Shown: positions 62,989 through 64,000 of the stretch, in pieces
Position numbering within the stretch: the stretch's first letter is position 1
Layout: every line of letters starts with the position of its first letter
DNA from: an uncultured Sphingomonas sp.
GTDB taxonomy: Bacteria > Pseudomonadota > Alphaproteobacteria > Sphingomonadales > Sphingomonadaceae
Direction: 5' to 3'
NCBI RefSeq assembly: GCF_937871615.1
Contig: NZ_CALMPA010000045.1
Coordinates: 186,001-250,000, forward strand
DNA: 64,000 nucleotides
The notes under the pieces: generated by a model
Told to the model about the DNA's origin: nothing
Seen by the model: the letters and a program-made list of their open reading frames with translations, nothing else
Databases searched by the model: none
Program-made: the position numbers and the translations under genes

Positions 62989-64000
62989 TGCCACGCCGCC
63001 TCCCGCGCCCGGCGTGCCAAGCGACGCTCGCGCAGGATATGACCGAGCATCGACAGCGCCCCGCCCAGCGCAACCAGCCCGCCGCCAAGCCAGATCAGCG
63101 TGACGAACGGCTTCCACCACAGGCGAAGCTGCCAGCGCCCGGCATTATCGGGCTGGCCGAGCACGGTATAGAGCTGGCCATCGAGCCGCGTCGCGATCGC
63201 GCTCTCGCTCGTCGTGGTGGGCGGATTGGAAAAGAACCGCGATTGTGGGCGGAGATAGAATATTTCGCCGTCCTCGCCGCGCCTGACGCTCAGCCGCGCC
63301 TCCAGCGCGGACCAATTGGGGCCGATCAGCGGATTCACGCCCTCGAAGGTGACACTGAACGGCCCGACCTGAACCGGCTCGCCAACGCGCGCGGCGACCA
63401 GCCGCTCCTGCGTCCATGCGGTTGATGCGGCCATCCCTGCAAGGCTCACCGCGATGCCAAGATGCGCGATCACCATGCCGTAGAGGAACAAGGGAGCGCG
63501 TCGCAGATCGCGCTTCCACAGCGGCGCCACGCTCGCCACCGCCAACCCGGTCGCGAGCGACAGCCCCGCGAGTTGCAGAAAACTCATCCCGCCCGCGAGC
63601 ACGACGAGACCAGCGGCGGTAAAGACGGTCGCCGCGATCGGCCACATCATCCGCTCCAGCACCGCCTGCGCCTCGTCCCGCCGCCAGCGCAGCAGCGGCC
63701 CGACCGCCATGATCGCCACCAGCACCAGCGCCACCGGCCCGGCGGTCTTGTCGAAGAACGGCGGGCCGACCGAAAGCTGCGTCCCCATCGCCGCCGCGAC
63801 GATCGGATAGAAGGTGCCGATCAGCACGATGCCGAGGATCACCGAAAGCAGCAGGTTGTTCGCGACCAACCCGCCCTCGCGGCTCAGCAACTCGAAGGTA
63901 TTGCCCGCGCGCACCGTGCCCACGCGGGTGGCGAACAGCGTGAGCGCGCCGCCGATATAGATCGCCAGCAGCGCGAGGATGAACGCCCCGCGCTCGGGAT
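62985..64000 (-). CDS. ccmF: Cytochrome c-type biogenesis protein CcmF, 5' part outside window
   Basis: About 338 residues of the C-terminal half are visible; the frame stays open to the window edge. CcmF features include ERGAFILALLAIYIGG and NTFELLSREGGLVANNLLL, then multiple membrane helices and a periplasmic domain with EGVNPLIGPNWSALEARLSV before the last helix. CcmF is the haem lyase core that attaches haem to apocytochrome c. It is followed by ccmG with a four-base overlap, the standard gene order. Confidence 0.93.
   Translation of the reverse strand, partial: PERGAFILALLAIYIGGALTLFATRVGTVRAGNTFELLSREGGLVANNLLLSVILGIVLIGTFYPIVAAAMGTQLSVGPPFFDKTAGPVALVLVAIMAVGPLLRWRRDEAQAVLERMMWPIAATVFTAAGLVVLAGGMSFLQLAGLSLATGLAVASVAPLWKRDLRRAPLFLYGMVIAHLGIAVSLAGMAASTAWTQERLVAARVGEPVQVGPFSVTFEGVNPLIGPNWSALEARLSVRRGEDGEIFYLRPQSRFFSNPPTTTSESAIATRLDGQLYTVLGQPDNAGRWQLRLWWKPFVTLIWLGGGLVALGGALSMLGHILRERRLARRAREAAWQ

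Overview
The window is chromosomal DNA from a high-GC alphaproteobacterium, most likely a sphingomonad (Sphingomonas or a close relative). The signs are two large TonB-dependent receptors, SleB-type hydrolase and DUF2171 genes, a PAP2_3/Aur1-like protein, an ECF41 sigma unit, and many four-base ATGA stop/start overlaps. I see no rRNA, tRNA, CRISPR array, insertion sequence or prophage.

Layout. 1-2.6 kb: end of a PhnD-like binding protein gene (start region looks frame-shifted) and an EF-G-like GTPase. 2.7-14.5 kb: N-acetylglucosamine (GlcNAc) locus. On the minus strand lie a ROK repressor, a TonB-dependent receptor and a Tat-exported M81/MlrC-like peptidase. On the plus strand lies a compact operon: NagP-type permease, CutC, SIS-domain deaminase (NagB-II type), NagA, ROK kinase and a proline iminopeptidase. 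A NagC/Mlc-like operator sits in the divergent promoter region. 14.6-16.7 kb: Rossmann/DUF2520 protein, a small secreted protein and a GNAT acetyltransferase. 17-22.3 kb: second TonB-dependent receptor with two tandem paralogous exported amidohydrolases. 22.4-29 kb: TetR regulator divergent from a MexAB-OprM-type efflux operon, with a perfect palindromic operator between them, then an 88-residue unknown protein whose ribosome-binding site is enclosed by a 17-bp RNA pairing. 29.5-36.3 kb: PEP mutase/isocitrate lyase family protein, acyl-CoA:acetate CoA-transferase family protein, S10 carboxypeptidase, SleB-type hydrolase, a 134-bp imperfect palindrome, TrhO and an NRDE/TANGO2 protein. 36.3-40.3 kb: ECF41 sigma factor with its carboxymuconolactone decarboxylase partner and a matching ECF41 promoter, then RNase R. 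40.5-43.8 kb: membrane GGDEF-EAL protein with a PilZ-like tail, and a GST. 44.4-53.5 kb: nrdA and, 6 kb later, nrdB, both without ATP-cones. Between them are a PAP2_3 protein, an ABC transporter (fused double permease plus ATPase with an extra C-terminal domain) preceded by a long structured leader, a DUF2171 protein, and an nrdB operon holding a methyltransferase and two small membrane proteins, one of only 25 residues. 53.6-57.3 kb: small membrane protein, SDR, CysQ, two VOC proteins and an OsmC. 57.3-62 kb: a tightly coupled oxidative operon (flavin monooxygenase, zinc alcohol dehydrogenase, epoxide hydrolase, cytochrome P450) resembling a terpene or cyclic-alkene pathway. 62-64 kb: cytochrome c maturation genes ccmF (partial), ccmG and ccmH.

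The best candidates for undescribed biology are the structured leader of the binding-protein-less ABC transporter, the RNA duplex around the start of the 88-aa gene, the 25-aa ORF coupled to nrdB, the symmetrical 134-bp palindrome, and the two amidohydrolases whose differences appear concentrated in one segment.
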